NCBI RefSeq assembly: GCF_023856365.1
Contig: NW_026042407.1
Coordinates: 354,175 to 418,174, forward strand
DNA length: 64,000 bases
Reading direction: 5' to 3'
Origin: Brienomyrus brachyistius
Taxonomy: Eukaryota > Chordata > Actinopteri > Osteoglossiformes > Mormyridae
The notes beneath the pieces were generated by a model, which was not told the DNA's origin, did not search any database, and worked only from the letters and a program-made list of their open reading frames with translations. A program made the position numbers and the translations under genes. This document shows, piece after piece, positions 53,705 through 64,000 of the stretch. Each line of letters begins with the position of its first letter. Positions within the stretch are counted from its first letter, which is position 1.

Positions 53705-56155
53705 GCATATTAGCATATTAGCATATTAGCATATTAACATAGCATATTAGCATATTAACATATTAGCATAGCATATTAGCATATTAGCATATTAACATAT
53801 TAGCATATTAGCATATTAGCATATTAACATATTAGCATAGTATATTAGCATATTAGCATATTAGTATATTAGCATATTAGCATATTAGCATAGCATATTA
53901 GCATATTAGCATAGCATGTTAGCGTATTAGCATAGCATATTAGCATATTAGCATATTAGCATATTAGCATATTATCATATTAGCATATTAGCATATTAGC
54001 ATATTAGCATATTAGCATAGCATATTAACATATTAGCATATTAGCATATTAGCATATTAACATAGCATATTAGCATATTAGCATATTAGCATATTAGCAT
54101 ATTAGCATAGCGTGTTAGCATATTAGCAAATTAGCATATTAGCATAGCATATTAGCATATTAGAATATTAGCATATTAACATATTAGCATATTAACATAG
54201 CATATTAGCATAACATAGCATATTAGCATAGCATATTAGCATATTAGTATATTAGCATATTAGCGTATTAGCATATTAGCATATTAGCATATTAGCATAG
54301 CATATTAGCATATTAGCATAGCATATTAGCATATTAGCATATTAGCATATTAGCATAGCATATTAGCATATTAGCATATTAGCATATTAGCATAGCATAT
54401 TAGCATATTAGCATATTAGCATAGCGTGTTAGCATATTAGCATATTAGCATATTAGCATATTAGCATATTAGCATATTAGCAAATTAGCATAGCATATTA
54501 GCATATTAGCATATTAGCATATTAGCATATTAGCATAGCGTGTTAGCATATTAGCGTATTAGCATATTAGCATATTAGCATAGCATATTAGCATATTAGC
54601 ATATTAGCATAGCGTGTTAGCGTATTAGCATATTAGCATATTAGCATAGCATATTAGCAAATTAGCATATTAACATATTAGCATATTAGCATAGCATATT
54701 AGCATAGTATATTAGCATATTAGCATATTAACATCTTAGCATATTAGCATAGCATATTAGCATATTAGCATATTAGCATAGTGTGTTAGCGTATTAGCAT
54801 ATTAGCATATTAGCATAGCATATTAGCATATTAGCATATTAGCATATTAGCATAGCATATTAGCATATTAGCATATTAGCATATTAGCATATTAGCATAG
54901 CATATTAGCATATTAGCATATTAGCATATTAGCATAGCGTGTTAGCGTATTAGCATATTAGCATATTAGTATAGCATATTAGCATATTAGCATATTATCA
55001 TATTAGCATATTAGCATAGCATATTAGCATATTAGAATATTAGCATATTAGCATATTAGCATAGCGTGTTAGCGTATTAGCATATTAGCATAGCATATTA
55101 GCATAGCATATTAGCATAGCATATTAGCATATTAGTATATTAGCATATTAGCATAGCATATTAGCATATTAGCATAGCGTGTTAGCGTATTAGCATATTA
55201 GTATATTAGCATATTAGCATAGCATATTAGCATATTAGCATATTAGCATATTAGCATAGTGTGTTAGCATATTAGCGTATTAGCATATTAGCATATTAGC
55301 ATATTAGCATAGCATATTAGCATAGCGTGTTAGCATATTAGCGTATTAGCATAGCATATTAGCATATTAGCATATTAGCATATTAGCATATTAGCATATT
55401 AATATATTAGCATATTAACACATTAGCATATTAGCATATTAACATATTAGCATATTAGCATATTAGCATAGCATATTAGCATATTAGCATATTAGCATAT
55501 TAGCATATTAGCATATTAGCGTATAAGCATAGCATATTAGCATATTAGCATATTAGCATATTAGCATAGCGTGTTAGCGTATTAGCATATTAGCATATTA
55601 GCATATCATATTAGCATAGCATATTAGCATATTAGCATATTAGCATATTAGCATAGCGTGTTAGCGTATTAGCATATTAGCATATTAGCATATTAGCATA
55701 GCATATTAGCATATTAGCATATTAACATATTAGCATATTAGCATAGCATATTAACATATTAGCATATTAGCATATTAGCATAGCATATTAGCATATTAGC
55801 ATATTAGCATATTAGCATATTAGCATATTAGCATATTAGCATATTAGCATAGCATATTAGCATATTAGCATATTAGCATATTAGCATAGCGTGTTAGCGT
55901 ATTAGCATATTAGCATATTAGCATATTAGCATAGCATATTAGCATATTAGCATATTAGCATATTAGCATAGCATGTTAGCATATTAGCGTATTAGCATAT
56001 TAGCATATTAGCATATTAGCATATTAGCATATTAGCATATTAGCATAGCATATTAGCATATTAGCATATTAGCATATTAACATAGCATATAAGCATATTA
56101 GCATATTAGCATATTAGCATAGCATATTAGCAAATTAGCATATTAGCATATTAGC
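53705..56155 (+). repeat. higher-order block T, copy 2
   Basis: Copy of 22940-25345 with the same landmark order. It continues directly from the 2.1 kb tandem pair, whose first member (51580-52345) carries the left third of this block as well. At about 56155 it joins the third copy of the 6.8 kb unit; the paralogue at 25345 instead continues with unrelated unit order. Confidence 0.83.
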
Positions 56156-56206
56156 ATAGCATATAAGCATATTAGCATATTAGCATATTAGCATATTAGC
56201 ATATTA

Positions 56207-56715
56207 GCAGATTAGCATATTAGCATATTAGCATATTAGCATATTAGCATATTAGCATAGCATATTAGCATATTAGCATATTAGCATATTAGCAGATTAG
56301 CATATTAGCATATTAGCATAGCATATTAGCATATTAGCATATTAGCATATTAGCATAGCATATTAGCATATTAGTATATTAGCATAGCGTGTTAGCGTAT
56401 TAGCATATTAGCATATTAGCATAGCATATTAGCATATTAGCATATTAGCATATTAGCATAGCATATTAGCATATTAGCATATTAGCATATTAGCATAGCA
56501 TAGCGTGTTAGCGTATTAGCATATTAGCACTATTAGCATATTTGCATAGCATATTAGCATATTAGCATATTAGCATATTAGCATAGCGTGCTAGCATAGC
56601 GTATCAGCATATTAGCATATTAGCATATTAGCATATTAGCATATTAGCATAGCATATTAGCATATTAACATATTAGCATATTAGCATAGCATGTTAGCAT
56701 ATTAGCATATTTGTA
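56207..56715 (+). repeat. landmark module A, copy 3
   Basis: Same order as the other copies: AGCAGATT (56207 and 56293), GCACTATT (56528), ATTTGC, GCGTGCTAGC (56587), CGTATCAGC (56600) and ATTTGTATATT (56708). It lies 19.2-19.3 kb downstream of copy 2. Confidence 0.85.
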
Positions 56716-56999
56716 TATTAGCATATTAGCATATTAGCATATTAGCATATTAGCGTATTAGCATATTAGCATATTAGCATAGCATATTAGCATATTAGTA
56801 TATTAGCATATTAGCATAGCATATTAGCATATTAGCATATTAGCATATTAGCATATTAGCATATTAGCATATTAGCATAGCATAGCATATTAGCATATTA
56901 GCATATTAGCATAGCATATTAGCATATTAGCATATTAGCATATTAGCATAGCATATTAGCATATTAGCATATTAGCATAGCATATTAGCATATTAACAT

Positions 57000-57935
57000 A
57001 TTAGCATATTAGCATAGCATATTAGCATATCATATTAGCATATTAGCATATTAGCATATTAGCATATTAGCATAGCATATTAGCATATTAACATAGCATA
57101 TTAGCATATTAGCATATTAGCATATTAGCATATTAGCATAGCATATTAGCATATTAACATAGCATATTAGCATATTAGCATAGCATATTAGCATATTAGC
57201 ATATTAGCATATTAGCATAGCGTGTTAGCGTATTAGCATAGCATATTAGCATAGCATATTAGCATAGCATATTAGCATATTAGTATATTAGCATATTAGC
57301 ATAGCATATTAGCATATTAGCATATTAGCATATTAGCATATTAGCATATTAGCATATTAGCATATTAGCATAGCATGTTAGCATATTAGCATATTAGCAT
57401 ATTAGCATATTAGCGTATTAACATAGCATATTAGCATATTAGCATATTAACATATTAGCATAGCATATTAGCATATTAACATATTAGCATATTAGCATAG
57501 CATATTAGCATATTAGCATATTAGCATATTAGCATAGCATATTAGCGTATTAGCATATTAACATATTAGCATATTAACATATTAGCATATTAGCATATTA
57601 GCATAGCATATTAGCATATTAGCATAGCATATTAGCATAGCGAGTTAGCGTATTAGCATATTAGCATATTAGCATATTAGCATATTAGCATAGCATATTA
57701 GCATATTAGCATATTATTATATTAGCATATTAGCATATTAGCATAGCATATCATATTAGCATATTAGCATATTAGCATATTAGCATAGCTTGTTAGCGTA
57801 TTAGCATATTAGCATATTAGCATAGCATATTAGCATATTAGCATATTAGCATATTAGCATATTAGCATAGCGTGTTAGCATGTTAGCGTATTAGCATATT
57901 AGCATAGCATATTAGCATATTAGCATATTAGCATA
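57000..57935 (+). repeat. 0.93 kb dispersed duplicate inside 6.8 kb copy 3
   Basis: The segment matches about 61000-61900. Both share ordered variants CATATCAT, TAACATAGC, GCGTGTTAGCG, GCATGTT, GCGTATTAAC and GCGAGTT (57641 / 61598), then the derived pair CATATCAT (57749 / 61708) and GCTTGTTAGCG (57788 / 61746). I saw GCTTGTT nowhere else in the window. The corresponding place in copies 1 and 2 of the 6.8 kb unit (34.55-35.47 and 41.3-42.2 kb) corresponds to the 61 kb position, so 57 kb is the derived insertion. Confidence 0.75.
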
Positions 57936-59912
57936 GCGTGTTAGCGTATTAGCATATTAGCATATTAGCATAGCATATTAGCATATAAGCATATTAGCAT
58001 ATTAGCATATTAGCATATTAGCATATTAGCATATTAGCATAGCATATTAGCATATTAGCATATTAGTATATTAGCATAGCATATTAGCATATTAGCATAT
58101 TAGCATAGCATATTAGCATATTAGCATATTAGCATAGCGTGTTAGCGTATTAGCATATTAGCATATTAGCATAGCATATTAGCATATTACCATATTTAGC
58201 ATATTAACATAGCATATTAGCATATTAGCATATTAGCATATTAGCATATTAGCATATTAGCATATTAGCATAGCATATTAGCATATTAGTATATTAGCAT
58301 AGCATATTAGCATATTAGCATATTAGTATAGCATATTAGCATATTAGCATATTAGCATATTAGCATAGCGTGTTAGCGTATTAGCATATTAGCATATTAG
58401 CATAGCATATTAGCATATTAGCATAGCATATTAGCATATTAGCATAGCGTGTTAGCGTATTAGCATATTAGCATATTAGCATAGCATATTAGCATATCAT
58501 ATTAGCATATTAGCATAGCATATTAGCATATTAACATATTAGCATATTAGCATATTAGCATATTAGCATAGCATATTAGCATATTAGCATATTAGCATAT
58601 TAGCATATTAGCATATTAGCATATTAGCATAGCGTGTTAGCGTATTAGCATATTAGCATATTAGCATAGCATATTAGCATATTAGTATATTAGCATATTA
58701 GCATAGCATATTAGCATATTAGCACAACATATTAGCATAGCATGTTAGCATATTAGCATATTAGCATATTAACATATTAGCATAGCATATTAGCATATTA
58801 ACATAGCATATTAGCATATTAGCATATTAGCATATTAGCATAGCATATTAGCATATTAGCATATTAACATATTAGCATATTAGCATAGCATATTAGCATA
58901 TTAGCATATTAGCACATTAGCATATTAGCATAGCGTGTTAGCATATTAGCATATTAGCATAGCGTGTTAGCATATTAGCATATTAGCATAGCATATTAGC
59001 ATAGCATATTAGCATATTAGCATATTAGCATATTAGCATATTAGCATAGCGTGTTAGCATATTAGCATATTAGCATATTAGCATATTCGCATAGCATATT
59101 AGCATATTAGCATATTAGCATATTAGCATAGCGTGTTAGCATATTAGCGTATTAGCATATTAGCATATTAGCAAATTAGCATAGCATATTAGCATATTAG
59201 CATATTAGCATATTAGCTTATTAACATATTAGCATATTAGCATATTAGCATATTAGCATATTAGCATAGCATATTAGCATATTAGCATATTAGCATATTA
59301 GCATAGCATATTAGCATATTAACATATTAGCATATTAGCATAGCGTGTTAGCGTATTAGCATATTAGCATAGCATATTAGCATATTAGCATATTAGCATA
59401 GCATATTAGCATATTAGCATAGCGTGTTAGCGTATTAGCATATTAGCATATTAGCATAGCATATTAGCATATCATATTAGCATATTAGCATATTAGCATA
59501 TTAGCATAGCATATTAGCATATTAACATATTAGCATATTAGCATATTAGCATAGCATATTAGCATATTAGCATATTAGCATATTAGCATAGCGTGTTAGC
59601 GTATTAACGTATTAGCATATTAGCATAGCATATTAGCATATTAACATATTAGCATATTAGCATAGCATATTAGCATATTAGCATATTAGCATATTAACAT
59701 AGCATATTAGCATAGCATATTAGCATATTAGTATAGCATATTAGCATAGCGTGTTAGCGTATTAGCATATTAGCATATTAGCATAGCATATTAGCATATT
59801 AGCATAGCGTGTTAGCATATTAGCGTATTAGCATATTAGCATATTAGCATATTAGCATATTAGCATAGCGTGTTAGCATATTAGCGTATTAGCGTATTAG
59901 CATATTAGCATA

Positions 59913-59932
59913 TCGTGTTAGCATAGCGTATT
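59913..59932 (+). repeat. landmark module D, copy 8
   Basis: Module D of the third 6.8 kb unit, followed by a private ATTTGCATAGC near 59967 where the other copies read TTAGCATAGC. Confidence 0.82.
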
Positions 59933-60999
59933 AGCATAGCATATTAGCATATTAGTATATTAGCATATTTGCATAGCATATTAGCATATTAACATATTAG
60001 CATATTAGCATAGCATATTAGCATATTAGCATATTAGCATATTAGCATAGCATATTAGCATATTAGCATATTAGCATATTAGCATAGCATGTTAGCATAT
60101 TAGCGTATTAGTATATTAGCATATTAGCATAGCATATTAGCATATTAACATTAGCATATTAGCATATTAGCATATTAGCATATTAGCATAGCATATTAGC
60201 ATATTAGCATATTAGCATAGCATGTTAGCGTATTAGCATATTAGCATATTAGCATAGCATATTAGCATATTAGCATATTAGCATATTAGCATAGCGTGTT
60301 AGCATATTAGCGTATTAGCATATTAGCATATTAGCATATTAGCATATTAGCATAGCATATTAGCATATTAGCAAATTAGCATATTAGTATATTAGCATAT
60401 TAGCATAGCATATTAGCATATTAGCATAGCGTGTTAGCGTATTAACATATTAGCATATTAGCATATTAGCATAGCATATTAGCATATTAGCATATTAGCA
60501 TATTAGCATATTAACATAGCATATTAGCATATTAGCATATTAGCATAGCATATTAGCATATTAGCATATTAGCATATTAGCATATTAACATATTAGCATA
60601 TTAGCATATTAGCATAGCGTGTTAGCGTATTAGCATAGCATATTAGCATAGCATATTAGCATAGCATATTAGCATATTAGCATATTAGCATATTAGCATA
60701 GCGTGTTAGCGTATTAGCATATTAGCATATTAGCATAGCATATTAGCATATTAGCGTATTAGCATATTAGCATATTAGCATAGCATATTAGCATATTAGC
60801 ATATAAGCATATTAGCATAGCATATTAGCATATTAGCATATTAGCATAGCATATTAGCATATTAGCATATTAGCATAGCGTGATAGCGTATTAGCATATT
60901 AGCATAGCATATTAGCATATTAGCATATTAGCATAGCATATTAGCATATTAGCATATTAGCATAGCGTGTTAGCGTATTAGCATAGCATATTAGCATAG

Positions 61000-61900
61000 C
61001 ATATTAGCATATCATATTAGCATATTAGCATATTAGCATATTAGCATATTAGCATAGCATATTAGCATATTAACATAGCATATTAGCATATTAGCATATT
61101 AGCATATTAGCATATTAGCATAGCATATTAGCATATTAACATAGCATATTAGCATATTAGCATAGCATATTAGCATATTAGCATATTAGCATATTAGCAT
61201 AGCGTGTTAGCGTATTAGCATAGCATATTAGCATAGCATATTAGCATAGCATATTAGCATATTAGTATATTAGCATATTAGCATAGCATATTAGCATATT
61301 AGCATATTAGCATATTAGCATATTAGCATAGCATGTTAGCATATTAGCATATTAGCATATTAGCATATTAGCGTATTAACATAGCATATTAGCATATTAG
61401 CATATTAACATATTAGCATAGCATATTAGCATATTAACATATTAGCATATTAGCATAGCATATTAGCATATTAGCATATTAGCATATTAGCATAGCATAT
61501 TAGCGTATTAGCATATTAACATATTAGCATATTAACATATTAGCATATTAGCATATTAGCATAGCATATTAGCATATTAGCATAGCATATTAGCATAGCG
61601 AGTTAGCGTATTAGCATATTAGCATATTAGCATATTAGCATATTAGCATAGCATATTAGCATATTAGCATATTATTATATTAGCATATTAGCATATTAGC
61701 ATAGCATATCATATTAGCATATTAGCATATTAGCATATTAGCATAGCTTGTTAGCGTATTAGCATATTAGCATATTAGCATAGCATATTAGCATATTAGC
61801 ATATTAGCATATTAGCATATTAGCATAGCGTGTTAGCATGTTAGCGTATTAGCATATTAGCATAGCATATTAGCATATTAGCATATTAGCATATTAGCAT
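61000..61900 (+). repeat. 0.93 kb duplicate, parental position
   Basis: Counterpart of 57000-57935 at the place expected for the 6.8 kb unit, between GCGTGATAGCG (60883) and module B (62248). It shares the private GCTTGTTAGCG (61746) and the shortened CATATCAT unit (61708) with the 57 kb copy. The homologous positions in copies 1 and 2 read TTATCAT followed by GCGTGTTAGCG. Confidence 0.75.
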
Positions 61901-62038
61901 AGCATATTAGCATATTAACATATTAGCATATTAGCATAGCATATTAGCATATTAACATATTAGCATAGCGTGTTAGTGTATTAGCATATCAGCATATTAG
62001 CATATTAGCATAGCATATTAGCATATTAGCATATTAGC

Positions 62039-62407
62039 ATAGTATATTAGCATAGTATATTAGCATAGTATATTAGCATATTAGCATATTAGCATATTAG
62101 TATATTAGCATAGCAAATTAGCATATTAGCATAGCATATTAGCATATTAGCATATTAGCATAGCGTGTTAGCGTATTAGCATATTAGCATATTAGCATAG
62201 CATATTAGCATATTAGCATATTAGCATATTAGCATATTAGCATAGCGTGTTAACATAGAGTATTAGCATATTAACATATTAGCATATTAGCATATTAGCA
62301 TATTAGCATATTAGCATAGCATGTTAGCATATTAACGTATTAGCATATTAGCATATTAGCATATTAGCATAGCGTGTTAGCATATTAGCGTATTAGCATA
62401 GTACATT
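62039..62407 (+). repeat. landmark module B, copy 14
   Basis: Triple TAGTATAT element, AACATAGAG core near 62250 and GTACATT ending at 62407. From here to the window end the landmark order follows 42.4-44.3 kb and 46.9-48.8 kb. Confidence 0.82.
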
Positions 62408-64000
62408 AGCATATTAGCATATTAGTATATTAGCATATTAGCATAGCATATTAGCATATTAGCATATTAGCATATTAGCATATTAGCATATTAGCATATT
62501 AGCATAGCATGTTAGCATATTAGCATATTAGCATATTAGCAAATTAGCGTATTAACATAGCATATTAGCATATTAGCATATTAACATATTAGCATAGCAT
62601 ATTAGCATATTAACATATTAGCATATTAGCATATTAGCATATTAGCATATTAGCATATTAGCATATTAGCATATTAGCATAGCATATTAGCGTATTAGCA
62701 TATTAACATATTAGCATATTAACATATTAGCATATTAGCATATTAGCATAGCATATTAGCATATTAGCATATTAGCATATTAGCATATTAGCATATTAGC
62801 ATATTAACATAGCATATTAGCATATTAGCATATTAGCATATTAGCATATTAGCATAGCGAGTTAGCGTATTAGTATATTAGCATATTAGCATATTAGCAT
62901 ATTAGCATAGCATATTAGCATATTAGCATATTATCATATTAGCATATTAGCATATTAGCATAGCATATTAGCATATTAGCATATTAGCATATTAGCATAG
63001 CGTGTTAGCGTATTAGCACATTAGCATATTAGCATAGCATATTAGCATATTAGCATATTAGCATATCAGCATAGCATATTAGCATGTTAGCGTATTAACA
63101 TATTAGCATATTAGCATATTAGCATATTAGCATATTAGCATAGCGTGATAGCGTATTAGCATATTAGCATAGCATATTAGCATATTAGCATATTAGCATA
63201 TTAGCATAGCATATTAGCATATTAGCATAGCGTGTTAGCGTATTAGCATAGCATATTAGCATAGCATATTAGCATATCATATTAGCATATTAGCATATTA
63301 GCATATTAGCATATTAGCATATTATCATAGCATATTAGCATATTAACATAGCATATTAGCATATTAGTATATTAGCATATTAGCATATTAGCATAGCATA
63401 TTAGCATATTAACATAGCATATTAGCATATTAGCATAGCATATTAGCATATTAGCATATTAGCATATTAGCATAGCGTGTTAGCGTATTAGCATAGCATA
63501 TTAGCATAGCATATTAGCATAGCATATTAGCATATTAGTATATTAGCATATTAGCATAGCATATTAGCATATTAGCATATTAGCATATTAGCATATTAGC
63601 ATATTAGCATAGCATGTTAGCATATTAGCATATTAGCATATTAGCATATTAGCGTATTAACATAGCATATTAGCATATTAGCATATTAACATATTAGCAT
63701 AGCATATTAGCATATTAACATATTAGCATATTAGCATAGCATATTAGCATATTAGCATATTAGCATATTAGCATAGCATATTAGCGTATTAGCATATTAA
63801 CATATTAGCATATTAACATATTAGCATATTAGCATATTAGCATAGCATATTAGCATATTAGCATAGCATATTAGCATAGCGAGTTAGCATATTAGCATAT
63901 TAGCATATTAGCATATTAGCATATTAGCATAGCATATTAGCATATTAGCATATTAGCATATTATTATATTAGCATATTAGCATATTAGCATAGCATATTA

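Larger units (their letters stand above)
52346..54420 (+). repeat. 2.1 kb higher-order unit, copy 2
   Basis: Second member of the 2.1 kb pair. It has two private single-base insertions, GCAATATC near 52416 and GCAATATT near 53055, both adding an A to the same kind of unit. At its right end it continues seamlessly into block T, which is expected if this copy keeps the original right flank and copy 1 was inserted before it. Confidence 0.85.
56050..62670 (+). repeat. 6.8 kb higher-order unit, copy 3 (rearranged)
   Basis: Third copy, separated from copy 2 by the 4.5 kb and 2.1 kb blocks. It carries module A (56207-56715), TTACCATATTTAGC (58189), ATTCGC (59086), module D (59913), GCGTGATAGCG (60883) and module B (62248). 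Between A and D it is about 461 bases longer than copy 2. It has an extra 0.93 kb segment (57.0-57.93 kb) like 61.0-61.9 kb and lacks about 0.47 kb present at roughly 37.8-38.27 kb in copy 2. These two changes account for the difference. Confidence 0.83.
43647..64000 (+). repeat. satellite array, 8-mer TAGCATAT / 5-mer TAGCA, right part
   Basis: Continuation of the same array after the gap, with the same two unit lengths, orientation, variant spectrum and landmark modules as the left part. It runs off the right end of the window. No gene, RNA gene, mobile element or unique insert interrupts it. Relative to the left part it holds additional copies of all four landmark modules A-D. Confidence 0.98.

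Noticed and set aside
1..64000. Telomere-like reading of the unit as TTAGCATA
   Set aside because: It begins like TTAGG-type telomere repeats, but the unit has one G and one C per strand. It lacks the G-rich strand bias of telomeres and forms higher-order repeats, so a telomerase product is not supported.
1..64000. CRISPR array
   Set aside because: There are no unique spacers between conserved repeats. The whole sequence is repeat, and variation lies in unit order and point changes.
1..64000. Centromere function
   Set aside because: Higher-order organisation resembles centromeric satellites, but the units are far shorter than nucleosome length and I saw no CENP-B box. Location cannot be judged from the sequence.
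1..64000. Minus-strand start codons (ATGC in each unit) as possible small genes
   Set aside because: Frames close at TAA within a few units, there is no codon structure, and the same pattern continues for the full window.
1..64000. TTAA in TAACATAT units as transposon target sites
   Set aside because: TTAA arises from a simple G-to-A change in a repeat unit. No element or target-site duplication was seen at any of them.
1..64000. Fibonacci-like word (unit lengths 5, 8, 13)
   Set aside because: The lengths match, but the order does not follow a Fibonacci word: runs of 8-mers commonly reach four or more, and five-mers sometimes pair. Numerical coincidence.
1..64000. Replication origin or DNA-unwinding element because of AT richness
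   Set aside because: The composition is uniform over the window, with no distinct AT-rich site, initiator boxes or skew change to mark an origin.

Overview
The whole window is one uninterrupted AT-rich satellite DNA array. It contains no gene, RNA gene, transposon or unique sequence that I can support. The only break is a run of 90 N at 43557-43646. The array runs off both ends of the window, so it is longer than 64 kb. Every unit points the same way: the TAGC strand is always the + strand, and I saw no inverted block. Long arrays of short units arranged in kilobase-scale higher-order repeats are typical of eukaryotic constitutive heterochromatin (pericentromere, subtelomere or sex chromosome). 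The sequence does not let me name the organism. I recognise no known named satellite, CENP-B box or telomere repeat.

At the smallest scale the array is written with two words: an 8-mer TAGCATAT and a 5-mer TAGCA (the same word lacking its last three bases). Runs of about 2-8 eight-mers are separated by single five-mers. Point variants decorate the words. The most conspicuous is a CpG-bearing cassette in which a five-mer is followed by TAGCGTGT and then, at once or one unit later, TAGCGTAT. Other recurring variants are TAACATAT, TAGTATAT, TAGCAAAT and TATCATAT. Because 8 and 5 both leave remainder 2 on division by 3, every unit shifts the reading frame equally. A TAG or TAA therefore falls in each + frame about every three units, and the array cannot encode protein.

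At the scale of 0.2-7 kb the order of words and variants recurs, so nearly all of the window is a mosaic of copies of itself. The blocks I could trace by rare variants are: 0.13-2.34 kb like 17.25-19.30 kb; 1.39-3.0 kb like 21.17-22.82 kb; a tandem pair of about 4.59 kb (5.05-9.63 and 9.63-14.1 kb); 13.68-17.05 kb copied at 26.38-29.9 kb; a tandem pair of about 6.8 kb (29.47-36.28 and 36.29-43.07 kb) with a third, rearranged copy at 56.05-62.67 kb; a tandem pair of about 4.5 kb (42.36-46.87 and 46.87-51.32 kb), the first holding the gap; a nested tandem pair of about 2.1 kb (50.19-52.35 and 52.35-54.42 kb); and 22.94-25.35 kb copied at 53.7-56.16 kb. Four landmark modules (called A, B, C and D here) mark these blocks. 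Linked variants inside them let the copies be grouped by descent.

The structure fits repeated unequal exchange or replication-based amplification at several nested scales. Any function would be chromosomal (heterochromatin, protein binding, replication or recombination behaviour) and is inference only. Block boundaries were placed by eye and are good to roughly 20-100 bases.
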